Assembly (NCBI GenBank): GCA_031553975.1
Contig: JAVBKP010000017.1
Coordinates: 1-6,026, forward strand
Length of the DNA: 6,026 nt
Origin: JAVBKP01 sp031553975
GTDB taxonomy: Bacteria > Bacillota > Clostridia > Peptostreptococcales > Anaerovoracaceae
Direction: 5' to 3'
Shown: one piece after another, positions 4,914-6,026 of the stretch
Layout of the letters: each line of letters starts with the position of its first letter
How positions within the stretch are numbered: position 1 is the first letter of the stretch
Made by a program: the position numbers and the translations under genes
The notes under the pieces: model-generated
What the model was told of the DNA's origin: nothing
What the model saw: only the letters and a program-made list of their open reading frames with translations
The model's database searches: none

Positions 4914-6026
4914 CTAATCAAATATCACCTTCACGTTTGAACTGTCAGGTTCCTCAACAACATGGAAAATGAAAGTCTTCCCATTGATTACTATTTCTTG
5001 GTCACCCAATGTATTTAATGTTCCGGATATCTTTATCGTTTTGTTTACCTTATCAGCGTTGTCTATTGTTATACCGTTAATACTGCCACTTGCCATATCT
5101 GCATAGGCAGGCAAGGTTTTGTTAAAGGATTTGCCCTTTAGTACTGTAATCTCTGGAATAAGCTCTATATTTGATGATAACCCGCTCATAGAAGCTATGC
5201 TGGTCAGAATCTCCTTTTTCATATCCATGATAAGTTTTGAATCTAAAGGTGGGAGAACTTCCCCACCCATAGTAATTATAACTTTAGATTCGCTTCCGCT
5301 AATACCGGCCGACAGTATAGGGCTCGTACAATAAAGTGGACTAGTATACGATGCGCCGCCGTTACCTCCGTTTCCGCCCTTACCTCCAGCACTATACAAA
5401 TAGTATCCGCTCCAATAGGAACTGCTTCCTGCAGCTCCTACAATACCATTTGTAATAATATTATTGCCACCATTTGCACCTGCACCACCATTGCCCCCGA
5501 CTCCGTTCATTATATTATGGTGGTGCCCGTATCCGTTTTTACCCACTTGCCCGCAGTATGAGCATGAAACACCTCCAACCTCGATTGTCCACCAGATATT
5601 ATAACTTGTCATTTCGTTAGCACCAGTGCCAGGATTACCTTGTGCACCTCCACCTCCAGCTACCATTATAGCGACTTCGCTCGATTTTATAGTTGACTTA
5701 TATATACCTGTATCTCCTTGTCCACTCCCATTTACACCTGCTGCCCCATCTCTGCTTCCGTTACTCGAAGGTGCTCCTGGTCCTAAATATATATCTATTT
5801 TCTGTCCTGCCTCGAGGACAACATTTGCTGATACACTTCCGCCATTCCCCGCATTACTACCGTTTGCTTTCGGGCCAAATAGCTCTATAGTATATGATGC
5901 TTTGATTGGTGAAGTAAAACTCCAATCTTGTCCATCAGTGCGTGTTTTTGTGATACTGTCACCTTGATTGACCAATCCAGTAATCTGAGTTGCTGCATAT
6001 ACATTACTAATACTGTTTATATTCCC
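4914..6026 (-). CDS. Glycine-rich exported protein with Ig-like C-terminal part, 5'-partial
   Basis: Residue numbers count from the TTG at 5975. The frame stays open past that TTG to the right edge (17 more codons, GNINSISNVYAATQITG) and no ribosome binding site precedes the TTG, so the gene starts outside the window. NVYAA resembles the end of a signal peptide (cleavage after V-Y-A), suggesting the missing part is short. A beta-like segment (about 17-66; WSFTSPIKASYTIELFGPKA, DIYLGPGA) leads into repeated glycine-rich runs (GGGGAQGNPG, GGNGGAGANGG, GGKGGNGGNGGAS), a layout seen in clostridial glycine-rich surface proteins. Between them lies CSYC (138-141) and HHH (151-153), with another Cys at 216. 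The last 90 residues (about 265-353) look like an Ig-like domain (ISGTL, DQEIVINGKTFIFHVVE). It is probably a secreted or surface protein; no anchor is visible at its end. Confidence 0.75.
   Translation of the reverse strand, partial: GNINSISNVYAATQITGLVNQGDSITKTRTDGQDWSFTSPIKASYTIELFGPKANGSNAGNGGSVSANVVLEAGQKIDIYLGPGAPSSNGSRDGAAGVNGSGQGDTGIYKSTIKSSEVAIMVAGGGGAQGNPGTGANEMTSYNIWWTIEVGGVSCSYCGQVGKNGYGHHHNIMNGVGGNGGAGANGGNNIITNGIVGAAGSSSYWSGYYLYSAGGKGGNGGNGGASYTSPLYCTSPILSAGISGSESKVIITMGGEVLPPLDSKLIMDMKKEILTSIASMSGLSSNIELIPEITVLKGKSFNKTLPAYADMASGSINGITIDNADKVNKTIKISGTLNTLGDQEIVINGKTFIFHVVEEPDSSNVKVIFD

Noticed and set aside
5346..5520. Repetitive GCC/ACC-rich stretch as a DNA repeat or CRISPR-like array
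   Set aside because: There is no regular repeat-spacer period; it is explained by glycine codons on the minus strand.
5119..5967. Plus-strand frames, including a Pro-rich one of 113 codons
   Set aside because: Pro-rich products are the expected antisense of glycine codons (GGN to NCC), so these are shadows of the glycine-rich gene.

Overview
The window is AT-rich and reads as a low-GC Gram-positive bacterium, most likely a clostridium-like Firmicute. The support is strong AGGAGG-type ribosome binding sites, sigma-A/sigma-70-type promoters, a protein with two helix-turn-helix (HTH_36-like) units of the kind common in Firmicutes, and a glycine-rich exported protein of a type common in clostridia. 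This placement is an inference from style; no rRNA, tRNA or housekeeping marker is present. Most genes are hypothetical, and the feel is accessory or mobile-element cargo rather than core genome. No transposase, integrase, CRISPR array or attachment site is visible.

Left part (plus strand): the window opens inside a DUF2726 protein with two C-terminal four-cysteine zinc ribbons (ends 719); its true start is probably to the left. A 120-base gap carries a well-formed promoter (776-804) and a strong ribosome binding site for a two-gene membrane operon. The first gene (840-1604) has a J-domain-like N-terminus that has lost the HPD tripeptide and a C-terminal membrane region. The second (1601-2242) overlaps it by four bases and has two membrane helices and an unrecognised soluble domain.

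Middle: a short gap (2243-2383) separates these from a convergent minus-strand gene (2384-3205 or 3220) for a DNA-binding protein built from two tandem copies of a winged-helix unit. Its promoter region lies inside a nested inverted repeat (3243-3287), suggesting an operator or leader structure. A strong, nearly symmetrical terminator (3300-3330) sits between it and the next minus-strand gene, a small two-helix membrane protein (3343-3882), whose own promoter (3919-3947) contains a perfect 7-base tandem repeat.

Right part (minus strand): two exported proteins form a likely operon. The upstream gene, cut by the right edge, is a glycine-rich protein with an Ig-like C-terminal region and an unusual CxxC/HHH insert. 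Fourteen bases after it comes a 316-residue protein with a signal peptide and a calcium-loop-like DxDxDG motif. Together they look like surface or secreted partners of unknown role.

The best leads for something new are the HPD-less J-like membrane protein with its coupled partner, the dyad over the promoter of the duplicated HTH gene, and the pair of exported proteins.
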